From DATKEJ01 sp963768715 (GTDB lineage: Bacteria > Bacteroidota > Rhodothermia > Rhodothermales > DATKEJ01), in assembly GCA_963768715.1 (NCBI GenBank), contig CAVYJC010000010.1, positions 452,145 to 516,144 of the forward strand: a stretch of DNA of 64,000 bases. Reading direction: 5' to 3'. A program made the translations under genes and the position numbers. The notes below the pieces were generated by a model. It was given only the letters and a program-made list of their open reading frames with translations, was not told the origin of the DNA and made no database searches. Each line of letters opens with the position of its first letter. The first letter of the stretch is position 1. Below, piece by piece: positions 1 to 10,296 of this stretch.

Positions 1-1994
1 AGGAATGAATATTCGAATGGATAGTCGGGGTAGACTTCGCTCCAGGCGGTGCCGGCTTCCGCGATCGCTTCGGGGATTCGGCTGGGCTGTATCCGCGCGA
101 CCACACTGAACCCCGGATTCGTCCCCAACGGATTGATGAGCAGAGGCTCTACGGGCTGATGGATGCCGGCAAAGTGAAAGTCTTTTACGACACCGACCAC
201 CTGCGATCCGACCGAGTCCTGCTGCCCGACGTAGATCCTCCTCTGCAGTGGATCATCCCATCCGAGCTGCTTGACCGCCGTTTCGTTTATGAGCACGACC
301 CCGCTTTCATCCGACGGTCGGTCCCGATCGAAATTGCGGCCGGAAGCCATCTGGATGCCGAGCGTCGGCAGCGTCTCGGGCGTAACGCCCAGAACGCTCC
401 AGATCCAGATGTCGTCGTCTGCCACGCCCTCCGGTCTGACGCTCGTTCGCCCGAACGTGCGACCTGGGATATTGCCGGAAACGGCCACCGAGGAGAAAGC
501 GGACTGGGACTCTAGCGCGTCGACGAGTCGCTGCTGGTCCGCCGCCATCGTCTGATCGACCATGTCGAACAGCACGACCTGTTCTCGGTCGTACCCCATG
601 TCCTTCGTCTGGATGAAGTGGAGCTGCTTCTGCACCATCCATGTCGTCCCGATGAGCGCTATCGACAAGGCAAACTGGAACAGGACGAGCCCGACGCGGA
701 CGTATCGGCCGTGGCTGGAGGTCCGGAACGTACCCTTCAGAACGGCGATCGGTTGAAAACCGGACAGTGCGAAAGCTGGATAGAGCCCTCCCAGGATACC
801 CACGAGGAAGACGGCGGCGACGACGAAGCCGCCGATCACCGCAAGGTTTGATGCGCCGAACGAAATCGTCGCCCCGCTCAGCTTGCTCAGGGCGGGTGCC
901 GCAAGCCAGGACAGGAAAATGGCAATGAAGAGCGCCGTGAACGCCGTAAATACGGACTCGCTCAGAAACTGGCTGACCAACTGCGATTTGGTCGAGCCGA
1001 CGACCTTGCGCATGCCCACCTCGCGCGCGCGCTCGGCACTCCTCGCCGTGGAGAGGTTCAGATAGTTGACAACGGCAATCAGGAGGATGAGCACGGCAAT
1101 CGCTGCAAAGATGTACACCGTGCCGGCGTCGCCCTTGTTTTGCACCGGATCGAAGATGACGTCGGTCGAACCGAGATGGACGTCCGTCAGCGGCTGCAGC
1201 GTGACAGAGAAATTCTCCTTGACGCCGTTGTCTCGGACGAACTTGGTCAGGCGCTCATCGAGACCTTCTGGAGAAGCCCCTTTTGCGAGTTTCACGTAAG
1301 TAGGCATAGCGATGGCCTGCCACGTTTCGAAAAAGGTTGGAGCATTCGAGCCGGCAGGCTGGTTGGCGCGCGCCTGGGTCTCGAGCGTCTTGATCGATCC
1401 CAGTGCATCGAACGTGAGGTGGGTATTCTGAGGCAGATCTTCCATTACCCCCGTAATCGTGAAATCGTCACCGCTTCCGTCCCTCACGGTCTGTCCGAGT
1501 GGATCCGTCGTGCCGAAAAGGCTTTTCGCCAGCGATTCCGTCAGGATCAGCGTGAACGGTTCCTGAAGTGCGGTTTCCGGATCTCCTTCGAGCAACTTGT
1601 AGTCGAAAAAGTCGAAGAAGTTGGGATCGGCCGAGCGGAGTTCCTCCGCGTAGATCGGCGAATCGCCGCCATGTCGAAGCAGGGTTTGACCTCCGAACGT
1701 CAACCGCAGCGACTCGTCGATTTCCGGAAAGCCGTCAGGCACCGCCTGACCGAGTGCGGGCATGCTGATTCCGACCCGCTGGTTGTTCGTACCCAGTGCT
1801 CGGTCGATCGTGAGCACGCGGTAGATGCTCCCCGCATTCGGGTGCATGTTCTCGTACGAGACCTCCTCATTAACGAAAAGAAGGATGAGCATGCAGGCTG
1901 CCATGCCGACGGCCAACCCGAAGACGTTGATGAAAGCGAAAGTCGGCTGCCGGCGAATGTGCCGCCAGAAGATCTTGACGTGGTTACGGAGCAT
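1..1994 (-). CDS. ABC transporter permease, MacB_PCD/FtsX type (C-terminus off the window)
   Basis: Reading leftward from the ATG at 1992-1994 the frame stays open to the window edge, so the 3' end is missing. The N-terminus MLRNHVKIFWRHIRR is followed by a first membrane segment (FAFINVFGLAVGMAACMLIL). A large periplasmic core comes next, then a multi-pass FtsX segment with the family signature of NLSTARSAERAREVGMRKVVG type, then a second periplasmic core. This is the usual ~800-residue double-FtsX permease of FCB bacteria. No ATPase gene is adjacent, so the partner is probably encoded elsewhere. It is divergent from a paralogue at 2391, the two being separated by inverted repeats. Substrate unknown; export of lipids, peptides or antibiotics is typical of MacB relatives. 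Confidence 0.85.
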   Translation of the reverse strand, partial: MLRNHVKIFWRHIRRQPTFAFINVFGLAVGMAACMLILLFVNEEVSYENMHPNAGSIYRVLTIDRALGTNNQRVGISMPALGQAVPDGFPEIDESLRLTFGGQTLLRHGGDSPIYAEELRSADPNFFDFFDYKLLEGDPETALQEPFTLILTESLAKSLFGTTDPLGQTVRDGSGDDFTITGVMEDLPQNTHLTFDALGSIKTLETQARANQPAGSNAPTFFETWQAIAMPTYVKLAKGASPEGLDERLTKFVRDNGVKENFSVTLQPLTDVHLGSTDVIFDPVQNKGDAGTVYIFAAIAVLILLIAVVNYLNLSTARSAERAREVGMRKVVGSTKSQLVSQFLSESVFTAFTALFIAIFLSWLAAPALSKLSGATISFGASNLAVIGGFVVAAVFLVGILGGLYPAFALSGFQPIAVLKGTFRTSSHGRYVRVGLVLFQFALSIALIGTTWMVQKQLHFIQTKDMGYDREQVVLFDMVDQTMAADQQRLVDALESQSAFSSVAVSGNIPGRTFGRTSVRPEGVADDDIWIWSVLGVTPETLPTLGIQMASGRNFDRDRPSDESGVVLINETAVKQLGWDDPLQRRIYVGQQDSVGSQVVGVVKDFHFAGIHQPVEPLLINPLGTNPGFSVVARIQPSRIPEAIAEAGTAWSEVYPDYPFEYSF

Positions 1995-2107
1995 GGCGGA
2001 TGAGTGGATGAGGTGAGTTTTCTACCTTTAAAACGTCGTATTGACTACGATAATTTGCACGCCGGGTTACTTGGAGAGATGCCTTTTGTGACGGAGGGCT
2101 GGATAGC

Positions 2108-2173
2108 ATCAAATACCAAACATCATCAAATACCAAACATGAAATACCAAACATCAAACATCAAATACCAAAC
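2108..2173. repeat. Heptameric tandem repeat (AAATACC / AAACATC family)
   Basis: About nine degenerate 7-nt units alternate between AAATACC and AAACATC. The array lies in the divergent spacer between two permease genes. Its reverse complement (GGTATTT / GATGTTT) is the same family as the array at 2286-2388, so the two flank the spacer in opposite orientation. Confidence 0.8.
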
Positions 2174-2285
2174 TGCAGTTCAGGGGTGACAGTCACGTCG
2201 AGCCCCAGAACTTCAGCTCGCGGCCGGGAAATCGATTCGATTCTTGTCTGAAGTGAGCCGGCGTCTCGTTCGAATGCCCCAAACA

Positions 2286-2388
2286 GAAGTTTGGTGTTTG
2301 AAGTTTGGTGTTTGAAGTGAACACCCCACCTCCTTCGAATGCCACCCCCCCAATATTTGCTGTTTGATATTTGAATTTTGATTTTTCA
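2286..2388. repeat. Heptameric tandem repeats (TTTGAAG / TTTGGTG family)
   Basis: Positions 2286-2318 hold alternating TTTGGTG and TTTGAAG units. Positions 2356-2388 hold TTTGCTG, TTTGATA, TTTGAAT and TTTGATT, ending two bases before the next start codon at 2391. The repeats therefore occupy the place where promoter and ribosome-binding signals of the downstream permease would sit. No separate Shine-Dalgarno is evident. Confidence 0.75.
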
Positions 2389-2390
2389 CC

Positions 2391-4767
2391 ATGCTCCGTA
2401 GCTATCTCAAGGTTGCCTTTCGCAGCCTGTTCAAGAACAAGACGCACTCGTTGATCAACCTGCTCGGACTCGCCGTCGGGTTGGCGAGCTGCATGTTCAT
2501 CGCGCTCTTCATCCGCAACCAGCTCAGCTACGACGATTTTCACGAAAAGGCCGATCGCATCTACCGCGTCACGCACGACGAACGCGGTCGCATCGAACGG
2601 GGGCGGTACATGGCAACCGTCGGGCCGCAGGTTGCTCCTGAGCTGGCAGCCGAATATCCAGAGGTCGAAGCGGGCGTCCGATTCCGGTATACCAATCCGA
2701 CCGTTATGGCGGCAGGCGATCGTCAATTCTATGAAGATGGCGTCGTCTACACCGACTCAACGCTCTTCAAGGTCTTCACCTTTCCACTTCGGCTTGGAAA
2801 CGAGGAAACGGCTCTCGGCGCGCCGAACACGGTTGTACTCACACAGGAAATGGCCACCAAGTACTTCGGTGATCGCGATCCACGCGGAGAGACCATTGAA
2901 ATGGACGGTGAGCCGCTCACCGTAACCGGGGTCTTCGAGCCGATCCCCTCCCGCTCGCACCTGCACTTCGACTTCGCTGTTTCATTTTCGACGTTCAGAG
3001 TGCCGCGAGGGTATCCTGTCACGCTGGACGACTGGGGGTGGATTTCCTTCCACAACTACATCCTTCTCAAGGAGGGCGCCGATCCGGCCATGCTGGAGGC
3101 AAAGTTTCCGGCATTCATCGCGAAGCACTGGGATCAGGCAGGGAGCGTCGCGATTCGTGTGGCGCCTGCAGCCGCTCCGGGACATTTACATGGGCGAGAT
3201 ACACGACGCCAACGTCTCGTCGGGCAACATGGCGTACGTATACGGATTGGGAGCCGTCGGCATTCTGATCCTTTTGCTGGCCTGCTTCAACTTCATGAAT
3301 CTGTCGATGGCCCGCTCGTTGGAGCGCGGCAAGGAGGCCGGCATCCGCAAGGTGCTCGGAGCCCATCGGGGCAATCTCTTCCGTCAATTCTTGAGTGAGC
3401 CCGTGCTGCTGGCCGTCGCCAGCTGCCTGGTCGCTTTCGGAATACTTCGGTTCGCGCTCGGCTCTGTTTCCGACGCGCTCGGATTCTCGATGTCCGTCAG
3501 TTCCGCCGAGTACGAGTTCATCCTTCCGATCTTCGTGGCCATCGCGGCGGCGGCCGGACTGCTGGCCGGAAGCTATCCCGCGCTCGTCATCTCGGCGTTT
3601 CATCCTGCACTCGTCCTCAAGGGTCGATACCAGAACAGCGCGTCGGCGGCCACGCTGCGGAAAGTGCTCGTCATTCTTCAGTTCTCGATCACCATTGCTC
3701 TCATCGCCGTCACCCTCGTCGTTTCTCGGCAGATGCACTACGTCGGTCATCGCGACCTGGGCTTCGACAAGGAGTCGGTTGTCATCCTGCATATCCCGCG
3801 GGACGACTCCGACGAGCGCTATCCGCGGATTCGTGAAAGACTGCTACGCGACCGGGAGGTGATGTCCGTAAGCGCAGCCGGCGACCTGCTCGACGGCGAC
3901 AACGGGAGCGTGCCGGTTTACAAAGACGACACGCCATCTGATCAGGGCCTGCCGATGAACATCTACGGTGTGTCGTTCGGCTTTTTCAAGACGCTCGACA
4001 TCGATCTCCTGGCCGGCCGGGCGTTTCAGGAGGATTTTGCCACCGACACGTCCGCCGCGATCGTAATCAATCAGGCCGCCGCGCAAATGCTGGGATGGGA
4101 CGATCCGGTCGGTCAACATCTGCGAATCTCCGACCTTGTAGACGGCCGGGTAATCGGCGTGGTCGACGACTTCAACTTCGCTTCCCTCCACAATCGGGTG
4201 GAGCCGCTGGCGTTGTTCTACTCGTCGCTGCTCGAGCATGTATACGTGCGGGTACGGCCTGGTGACTGGAGCAATACGCTCGCGGCGCTGGAGTCAGACT
4301 GGCAGGACGTATCGCCGGATCTGCCGTTCAATTTCACGATTCTCGACGACAACATCGCTCAGCTTTATGCAGCTGACAGACAGTTCTCACGTTTGATAAC
4401 GGCCTTCTGCCTGCTCACGATCGTCGTTGCCTGCCTTGGCCTTTACGGCCTTATTGCCTCACTGACGTCCCAGCGGACGCAGGAAATCGGAATTCGCAAG
4501 GTGCTTGGCGCCTCGGTAACGAGCATCCTGGCATTGCTTTCCCGCCAGATGCTCTTGCTGGTCTTGGCCGCAAATGTCATCGCCTGGCCGCTTGCCTATA
4601 TCTTCTCGCACCGCTGGTTGGAGGATTTCGCATACCGCATCCCGGTCGGCGTGTGGAGTTTCATCGGCGCGGGCGCGGCTGCACTGCTCGTGGCAGCACT
4701 GACGATGTGGATGCAGACGTATCGGGCAGCGTCTGCAAATCCGGTGGATGCGATTCGGTACGGGTAA
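2391..4767 (+). CDS. ABC transporter permease, MacB_PCD/FtsX type (frameshifted near 3160)
   Basis: Two overlapping frames make one ~790-residue permease. Frame 1 starts at 2391 (MLRSYLKVAFRSLF), with the first TM and the periplasmic core, and loses homology near 3160. The frame that continues (RLQPLRDIYMGEIHD, then the FtsX signature NLSMARSLERGKEAGIRKVLG) runs to 4767 with a second periplasmic core and a C-terminal FtsX domain ending AANPVDAIRYG-like. Total length is 3n+1, consistent with one extra base around 3145-3170. It is a paralogue of the genes at 1 and 32163. The break could be an assembly indel or a real inactivation; the conserved reading on both sides favours a recent or artefactual indel. 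Confidence 0.8.
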
Positions 4768-4777
4768 GTCCCTTCGG

Positions 4778-4845
4778 GACGTCCAAGGTCCAACGTCCGA
4801 CGTCCGACGTTGGCCGATGACGGACGAAGCACGAAGCACGAAGCA
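4778..4845. repeat. Two heptameric repeats (ACGTCCG; ACGAAGC)
   Basis: After the permease stop codon, 4778-4813 carries period-7 units ACGTCCA, AGGTCCA, ACGTCCG and ACGTCCG. Positions 4824-4845 carry three ACGAAGC units. Confidence 0.7.
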
Positions 4846-4865
4846 TGGGTGCCTCCTTTCTGACC

Positions 4866-4895
4866 TTGACTAATCTCCCTCCGGAATGCTATTAA
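4866..4895 (+). promoter_or_regulatory. Candidate promoter TTGACT-N18-TATTAA
   Basis: TTGACT at 4866-4871 and TATTAA at 4890-4895 are 18 nt apart. They lie directly upstream of the cytochrome lipoprotein gene. The -10-like element touches the ATG at 4897, which argues that translation starts at the later ATG at 4930. Confidence 0.4.
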
Positions 4896-4929
4896 TATGG
4901 GACGCCTCTCATTCCACCACACGTCCGCC

Positions 4930-6213
4930 ATGAAACGGTGTTTCGTTCGATTCGGCTGGCCCTCGCTACTCCTCGCGATCTTTCTTAGTGCGTGCACGGA
5001 ATTCTTCTTTGGTCCTGATGACCATGAGGATCCCACACCAGACGCACGACTCGGAAAGGTGGCCTTCGAGACATCCTGTGCCGGCTGTCACGCAAGCGGC
5101 GACGCGTTCGATCTGGCGTATTTCTCGTTCTCCGACTTCGACGTGGTGCGCCGCGCGGTCAAGCACGTCGACACGACCACGGCGAACAACATCGTGGCGT
5201 ACGTTCGGTCGCTTCAGGTGAACGGAGTTCAGGAGGCAACACGTGTGTTCCAGCCCGGAACGGCCGTCCTCGCCTCCGATCAAGCTTTCTGGCGAGATCT
5301 TTTCGGCACGGATCAATTCCCAGAGGCTCTCACGTCGAGCGATCTTCGCGCTGTCAATCCACGTCAAGTATCCGTTCCCGTAGGTTTGCTCACGTGGTCG
5401 TCGGAAGGCACAGATCTCGACTGGATGTCGGACGACCCACTCCCGTCCGAGTTGCTCGAGCTCGACGACGGCGCGCTTGACGAAGCCATCGCATCATACA
5501 GAGAGGATCGAACGGAGCTGCGGCTGCTGGACTTCATCGATGTCTTCACGCGGGTGTCGACGGATTCCACTCTGAGCGCCTCGCCCCTGTGCGAAGGGGA
5601 AGCCGCAACACACACGTATCCTACGCCCTGCTTTGACGCGCGAAGGTGGGCGTCGAGCCTCGCGGCGACCCACTACCTTCGCCGGGGAAATGTGGCGTCG
5701 GTCCCCGGCGCCGTGGCACAGTTGTGGTGGGACACCGGAGAAGCCGCGGTCACGGTATGGGCGAACGAAAGGCGTACAATCGAGCAACGTCGAATCGCAG
5801 CCGCGTGGCTCTACCTCGCCTTCTCGTTCGCGCCCGAGGCATTCCCCGAGCGGTCAGGGTATCTCACGCAGCACCTACAGACGCTGGGCTACCCCAGGCT
5901 CTCCTCGTTCGTCGCGATGCGCAGAATGGTCGGAAACGGGCGGGCCCAGCAGACGGATGACCAGCCATTCTGGGACGCTTTTCTTGCCATCTCGCGCGCA
6001 CCGAATAACCTGTCACTGTCTGTTGCGCTCTTTGCGTACTCGTATCTGCGCGACCGCCTCACGTCCGGCGATTCGGCCATGGATCCTGCATTTGCGACCC
6101 ATCTCATCCAACAAAGCTGGTCGCTCATGGAAAGTCAGGGCGCCACGTCGAACGCTGATCTGCGTTCGGCCGCCATCGCGGTACGCGACGAGGTCCTGCA
6201 ACTTCTGGAGTGA
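4930..6213 (+). CDS. Cytochrome c-like lipoprotein
   Basis: The start at 4930 is preferred because it gives a clean lipoprotein signal peptide (MKRCFVRFGW... with lipobox LSAC at about residue 25). The ATG at 4897 overlaps the putative -10. The mature protein has a single c-type haem site C50-A-G-C53-H54, followed by a region resembling the C-terminal half of a small cytochrome c (NIVAYVRSLQ). About 300 residues of unrecognised, mainly helical sequence follow. It probably sits at the cell envelope as a membrane-anchored electron carrier. The long C-terminal part has no motif I can name. The gene is flanked by a permease and a convergent kinase, so no operon partner suggests a pathway. Confidence 0.75.
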   Translation: MKRCFVRFGWPSLLLAIFLSACTEFFFGPDDHEDPTPDARLGKVAFETSCAGCHASGDAFDLAYFSFSDFDVVRRAVKHVDTTTANNIVAYVRSLQVNGVQEATRVFQPGTAVLASDQAFWRDLFGTDQFPEALTSSDLRAVNPRQVSVPVGLLTWSSEGTDLDWMSDDPLPSELLELDDGALDEAIASYREDRTELRLLDFIDVFTRVSTDSTLSASPLCEGEAATHTYPTPCFDARRWASSLAATHYLRRGNVASVPGAVAQLWWDTGEAAVTVWANERRTIEQRRIAAAWLYLAFSFAPEAFPERSGYLTQHLQTLGYPRLSSFVAMRRMVGNGRAQQTDDQPFWDAFLAISRAPNNLSLSVALFAYSYLRDRLTSGDSAMDPAFATHLIQQSWSLMESQGATSNADLRSAAIAVRDEVLQLLE

Positions 6214-6338
6214 GATCTTCGAGGTTCTCCCGACGCGCTCGAAAGACGGCCGAGCCGGAAATGAACATCCCGTCTGCATCAATCGTGCCGCCGCTCGCAG
6301 ACCACTCGACCGACGTGTCGAAGGCACGCCCGCCGCGC

Positions 6339-8700
6339 TCAGGAGTTGATCTTTAGTCCCATCTTGGCCAGAATCTCCGCCGTTCTCGGATCGTCTCGGA
6401 AGCGGTCCATGTCGGGCGCATCCTTTAGATATAGGAGGTGCAGATTCCGATCCTCCAGCGCTTTGTCCATCCACGAAAACGCCGTGTCCCACTCCCCGAG
6501 CCGACCATAGACCAATCCGAACCAGTAAGGCGCGACGTACTTCTTCTTGGCGAGTTGGTGAAGTTCGTCAAGCGTTTCACGGGCTTCCCGGGTTCGTCCT
6601 GCCATCGCCAGCGCCACTGCCGTGAAGGCGACGGAATTCGGATTCGGCCCCAGGCTGTCTCCGGAATACCTGCGCGCGTCGCCAAATCGCTCGAGCGCCA
6701 GATCGTACTTGCCTTCCTGGAGATAGGCAATGCCCATGTAGAGGTGGGTCATGAAGAAGGTCGGGTCCAGCTCCAACGTCTTCTTAAGTTGAACAACCCC
6801 CTGTTCGGGCATTCGGGCGGAGTAGTAGATGCGCCCTAAGTCCGCGTTGACGATTGGGAGAGAGTGGATCCAGCTCAACAGCGGCCTGCCCTTCACGGAT
6901 CGCCTCTTCGTGGAAACCCATCGTCGAGAGATACTCAACAGAGTACTGGTGATGGGCATTGGCGTTGTTTGGTGCGAGTCGCACGGCCTCTTCGAAGTGT
7001 TTCCGGGATGCGTCCCAGTCCCAGTAATAGGACTTGAAGATCATGGCCAGCGTCGTGTGCGCATCAGCCAAATTGGGATCCAGTTCGAGTGCCTTGAGCG
7101 CGTCCGCTCGCGCCGCCGGATATACCTTCGACGGCTGTACCACGCCATAGCTGCCGAGCAGGGCCAACGACTCGGCCAGTCCCGACCAAGACTCCGCGTA
7201 CACCGAATCGATGTCGATCGCCGCCCGGAAATAGTCCCTTGCTTGCGCCAACGCCGGGGCGTTGCGCTTATTGATGAAGAAGCGACCCTTCAGATAGAGC
7301 GTGTAGGCGGCGGGATCGGGCGTGCGGACGGACGGTTGACGACCGAGCGAGAATCGATTGCTCAAGTTCTCGACAATCGTATTTGCGATCGACTCCTGAA
7401 GAGCGAAAAGATCGTCCATCTCCTGCTGGTAGGTCTCCGACCAGAGTTGCTCGCCGGTCTTCGTATCGCTGAGCGTGGCCCTGACCCTCACCTGGTTGCC
7501 CGATCTCCTGACGCTTCCCTCGAGCGCGTGAGCCACGTGGAGCTTCTTTCCGATCGTTGCCAGGTCGACGTCGCTGTCTTCGTAGGCAAAGACCGAGGTA
7601 CGCGACGGTACACGAAGTCCTTTCACCCGACCCAGTGAATTGAGCAACTCCTCCGTCAATCCATCGCTGATATACTGATCGTCGGCGTCGCGACTGAGGT
7701 TGACGAATGGGAGCACGGCGATCGACGACGCCGAGTCGTCGGACACCGGGGCTGGAGTCAAGAAAGACCGGGCAATCAACCCACCAATGAGAACGACCGC
7801 GAAAATCCCCACGATGAGAAGGACCCTGGTCAGGGATACACTTTGGCTGGGACGCTGCGTCTTCCCCGGGAGCACGCGCTCGGTCACAGAGCCTGTGCCA
7901 CCCTGCGCCGCCCTCAATGACGCCGCAAACGCCGCCGCGTCCTCAAAACGATTGTCCCTGTCTTTGCTCAGGGCGGTTTGGACGACTTGCGTAATGGCGG
8001 GATCGACGGCATCCAACGACTCCGTCGCCGGATCCTCATTGAGGATGCCGTAGATGACGGCCTGCTGATAGTCGCCTGGGAAAGGCCGGCGTCCGGTCAG
8101 CACTTCGTACAGCATTACGCCGAGCGCCCAAACGTCCGTTCGGCAATCGACGGGTTCTCCTTTTGCCTGCTCGGGACTCATATAGGCTGCCGTGCCAAGG
8201 GTTGCATTGGTTACGGTCAGATCGACACCGGCCATTTTGGCGAGCCCGAAATCCAGGAGTTTCACGATACCCGATTCGGTGAGGAGGATGTTTCCTGGCT
8301 TTACGTCGCGGTGGACGATCCCGCGAGCGTGCGCGGCGGCAAGGCCGTCCGCGACTTGGAGGACAATCCCCAGTGCCTCGTCTGGTTCGATGCGGCCCTC
8401 GGCGAGGCGATCCTTCAGCGTTCGGCCCTCGTAGTAGGCCATGGCGATATAGGACTGCCCGTTGTCCGTTTCCCCGATGTCGAAAACGGTGCAGATGTTC
8501 GGATGGTCGAGCGCAGATGCCGCTCGGGCCTCGGCGAGGAAGCGATCCCGCGCCGCTGGATCGGAGCCCATGCCCGGCGAAAGGAGCTTCACTGCAACCG
8601 TACGCTGAAGCCTGTCGTCATGCGCGCGGTAGACGATCCCCATACCGCCGCGGCCGATCTCCTTCTCGATACGGTATGGACCGAACTGGTGGGAATCCAA
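6339..8700 (-). CDS. Ser/Thr protein kinase with TolB-like and TPR domains (frameshifted at ~6857)
   Basis: N-terminal Hanks-type kinase: glycine loop GRGGMG at residues 16-21, Lys38, HRDVKPGN with catalytic Asp132, DFG at 150-152, APE-like SPEQ. One TM helix follows (about 292-312), then an outside TolB-like module (SIAVLPFVNLS... EGSVRRSG) and TPR repeats. At the GGG run 6856-6858 the frame breaks. The continuation (PIVNADLGRIYYSARMPEQ..., ending GLKINS) is the rest of the TPR domain. Removing one base joins both parts into about 786 residues. A paralogue lies at 47057. Such proteins are thought to sense extracytoplasmic signals and phosphorylate cytoplasmic targets; the target here is unknown. 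Confidence 0.85.
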
Positions 8701-8872
8701 GGTGGCGGACGATGCTTTTTTTGCGGAACGCGGCCTTGCCGTGAATGGACTGTGTGCTCAAATGTAGCACAACCGGAGGAGTTCTGGGAAGGGCCCGCGT
8801 GGTTCGCCTGCTGATACCATACGCGCCTGATGATTACCTTTCCGGAGGATTCGCCCACCGATACAGGAACCA

Positions 8873-9256
8873 ATGCCGGGAATCACCTACGTACGCCTCT
8901 ACACAGACGATGCGGGAGAGTCACATTTCGGAGAAGTGTGGAGTCCGCTGAAACCGGCCGATTTCGCACCGCCCGCACCTCCTCTCGATGTGGCATCTCC
9001 GGTTGGTACCGAGCACGCTCTTCTGGCGTCGGCGCCGGTCGGATGGTACGGCGACTGGCATCCCTCGCCGGCGCGACAGTTCTACATTCAACTGTCGGGT
9101 CAGCTCGAGGCTGAAACCAGCGATGGTGAGAAGCGGACGTTCAGTGCGGGCTCGATCGTTCTCCTGGAAGACACCACGGGGAAAGGCCACCGCTCGCGTG
9201 TGGTAGGCGACGAGCCCGTACGCATGATGTTTGTGCAGCTTGGTGATGAGGTGTGA
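8873..9256 (+). CDS. Small cupin-domain protein
   Basis: 127 residues with a single cupin barrel pattern: HPSPARQFYIQLSGQLE (motif 1 region), then FSAGSIVLLEDTTGKGH (motif 2, with its His). The protein has no signal peptide. It is divergent from the kinase at 6339-8700 and only 3 nt upstream of the methyltransferase at 9260, so the two are probably co-transcribed. Metal ligands are only partly recognisable, so the reaction cannot be told. Small-molecule binding or an oxygenase role is possible. Confidence 0.7.
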   Translation: MPGITYVRLYTDDAGESHFGEVWSPLKPADFAPPAPPLDVASPVGTEHALLASAPVGWYGDWHPSPARQFYIQLSGQLEAETSDGEKRTFSAGSIVLLEDTTGKGHRSRVVGDEPVRMMFVQLGDEV

Positions 9257-9259
9257 CCG

Positions 9260-10036
9260 ATGAGCGACAAGCGTCTGCAGGACCGCGCCTCCCTCGAGCG
9301 AGTCATCGAGGAGAAGGACATAGGCGTCCAGATCCTCCATCCAGGCGGACTCAAACTCAGCCGCGAGTTGGCCGAGTTGTGCAATGTATCGGCCGGTAGT
9401 CGTGTGCTGGAGGTCGCGTCGGGAACTGGTGAAACCGCTTGTTTCCTGGCACGTGAGCTGGGCGCACGCGTTACCGGTATCGATTACTCTCCGAAGATGA
9501 TCGAACGAGCGATCGCAAAGGCTGAGAAGGCGGGGCTCGATGTCGACTTCGTGCAAGGCGATGCGCACAACCTGCCTTTCGGAGACGGAACCTTCGACGC
9601 GGTGCTGTCTGAATGTTCTGTTTGCCATTTCGACAAAGTCCGAGCGCTGGCCGAAATGGCGCGCGTCACCCGGGCAGGCGGGTGCGTCGGCATTCACGAT
9701 CTTTGCTGGGCCGACGACGCTCCCGCACCCTTGAAGGACAGGCTACTCGAACTGGAACAGGAAGCACCGGAAACATTGCGCGGATGGAAGTCGAGATTCG
9801 AAGGGGCAGGTCTAACACAGGTTCACGCTCTTGACCGAACCGAATATCTCGGTAACTGGACTGCAGAGTTCAAGCACGAACTGGGAACGATCGGGTACAT
9901 CCGAGCCGTGCTCTCCGTTCTCAGCCGATGGGGCTTCAAAGGCCTGCACCAAGTACTCGAATCGGAACGCATCTTTGAGAGCCGGCACCTCGGATACGGA
10001 ATTGTGATGGGGTGCAAGCCGGAATCCGATCGTTGA
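9260..10036 (+). CDS. Class I SAM-dependent methyltransferase
   Basis: 258 residues with a Rossmann methyltransferase core of Methyltransf_11/UbiE type: motif I VLEVASGTGETA, acidic end of beta2 GIDYS, motif II region VQGDAHNLPFGDGTFDAV, then an ECSVCHF loop and RAGGCVGIHDL. The substrate cannot be inferred. The Cys-containing loop after motif II is reminiscent of arsenite or thiol-type methyltransferases, but the diagnostic cysteines are not present as a set. It is co-oriented with and 3 nt from the cupin gene. Confidence 0.8.
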   Translation: MSDKRLQDRASLERVIEEKDIGVQILHPGGLKLSRELAELCNVSAGSRVLEVASGTGETACFLARELGARVTGIDYSPKMIERAIAKAEKAGLDVDFVQGDAHNLPFGDGTFDAVLSECSVCHFDKVRALAEMARVTRAGGCVGIHDLCWADDAPAPLKDRLLELEQEAPETLRGWKSRFEGAGLTQVHALDRTEYLGNWTAEFKHELGTIGYIRAVLSVLSRWGFKGLHQVLESERIFESRHLGYGIVMGCKPESDR

Positions 10037-10126
10037 TCACGGCTGGTTGACCGCTGATCGTTGATTCACGCTCCACCGGAATTGCTACGACGCCCTGGGC
10101 GTCCGGGTTAAACCACTCATTTCAGC

Positions 10127-10157
10127 TTGACAGAGGTGTATCGGAACACTACGTTTT
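10127..10157 (+). promoter_or_regulatory. Candidate Bacteroidota-type promoter TTG-N20-TACGTTTT
   Basis: TTG at 10127-10129 and TACGTTTT at 10150-10157 match the Bacteroidota pattern TTG-N19-21-TAnnTTTG except for the last base. It lies about 140 nt before the vWA protein gene. The rest of the 260-nt spacer 10037-10296 shows nothing else I recognise. Confidence 0.3.
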
Positions 10158-10296
10158 GATACATCCAACGGACCCGATTCGAGACGGCGGTGAAGCCCGC
10201 GTGGGGTCGCAACGAGCTTCCTCGTCATCTATGGCGCGTATCTCGTGGCCGGCTCCCTGCTGACGAAAGCGAGGACTTGGCTAAGATGAGACGAAG

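Noticed and set aside
1140..2003. 287-residue rightward frame
   Set aside because: Antisense to the well-conserved permease; the translation has no homology or signal and is an overlap artefact.
2391..4767. Programmed ribosomal frameshifting in the broken genes
   Set aside because: Breaks lack slippery heptamers with downstream structures in common and occur in unrelated families; assembly indels are simpler.
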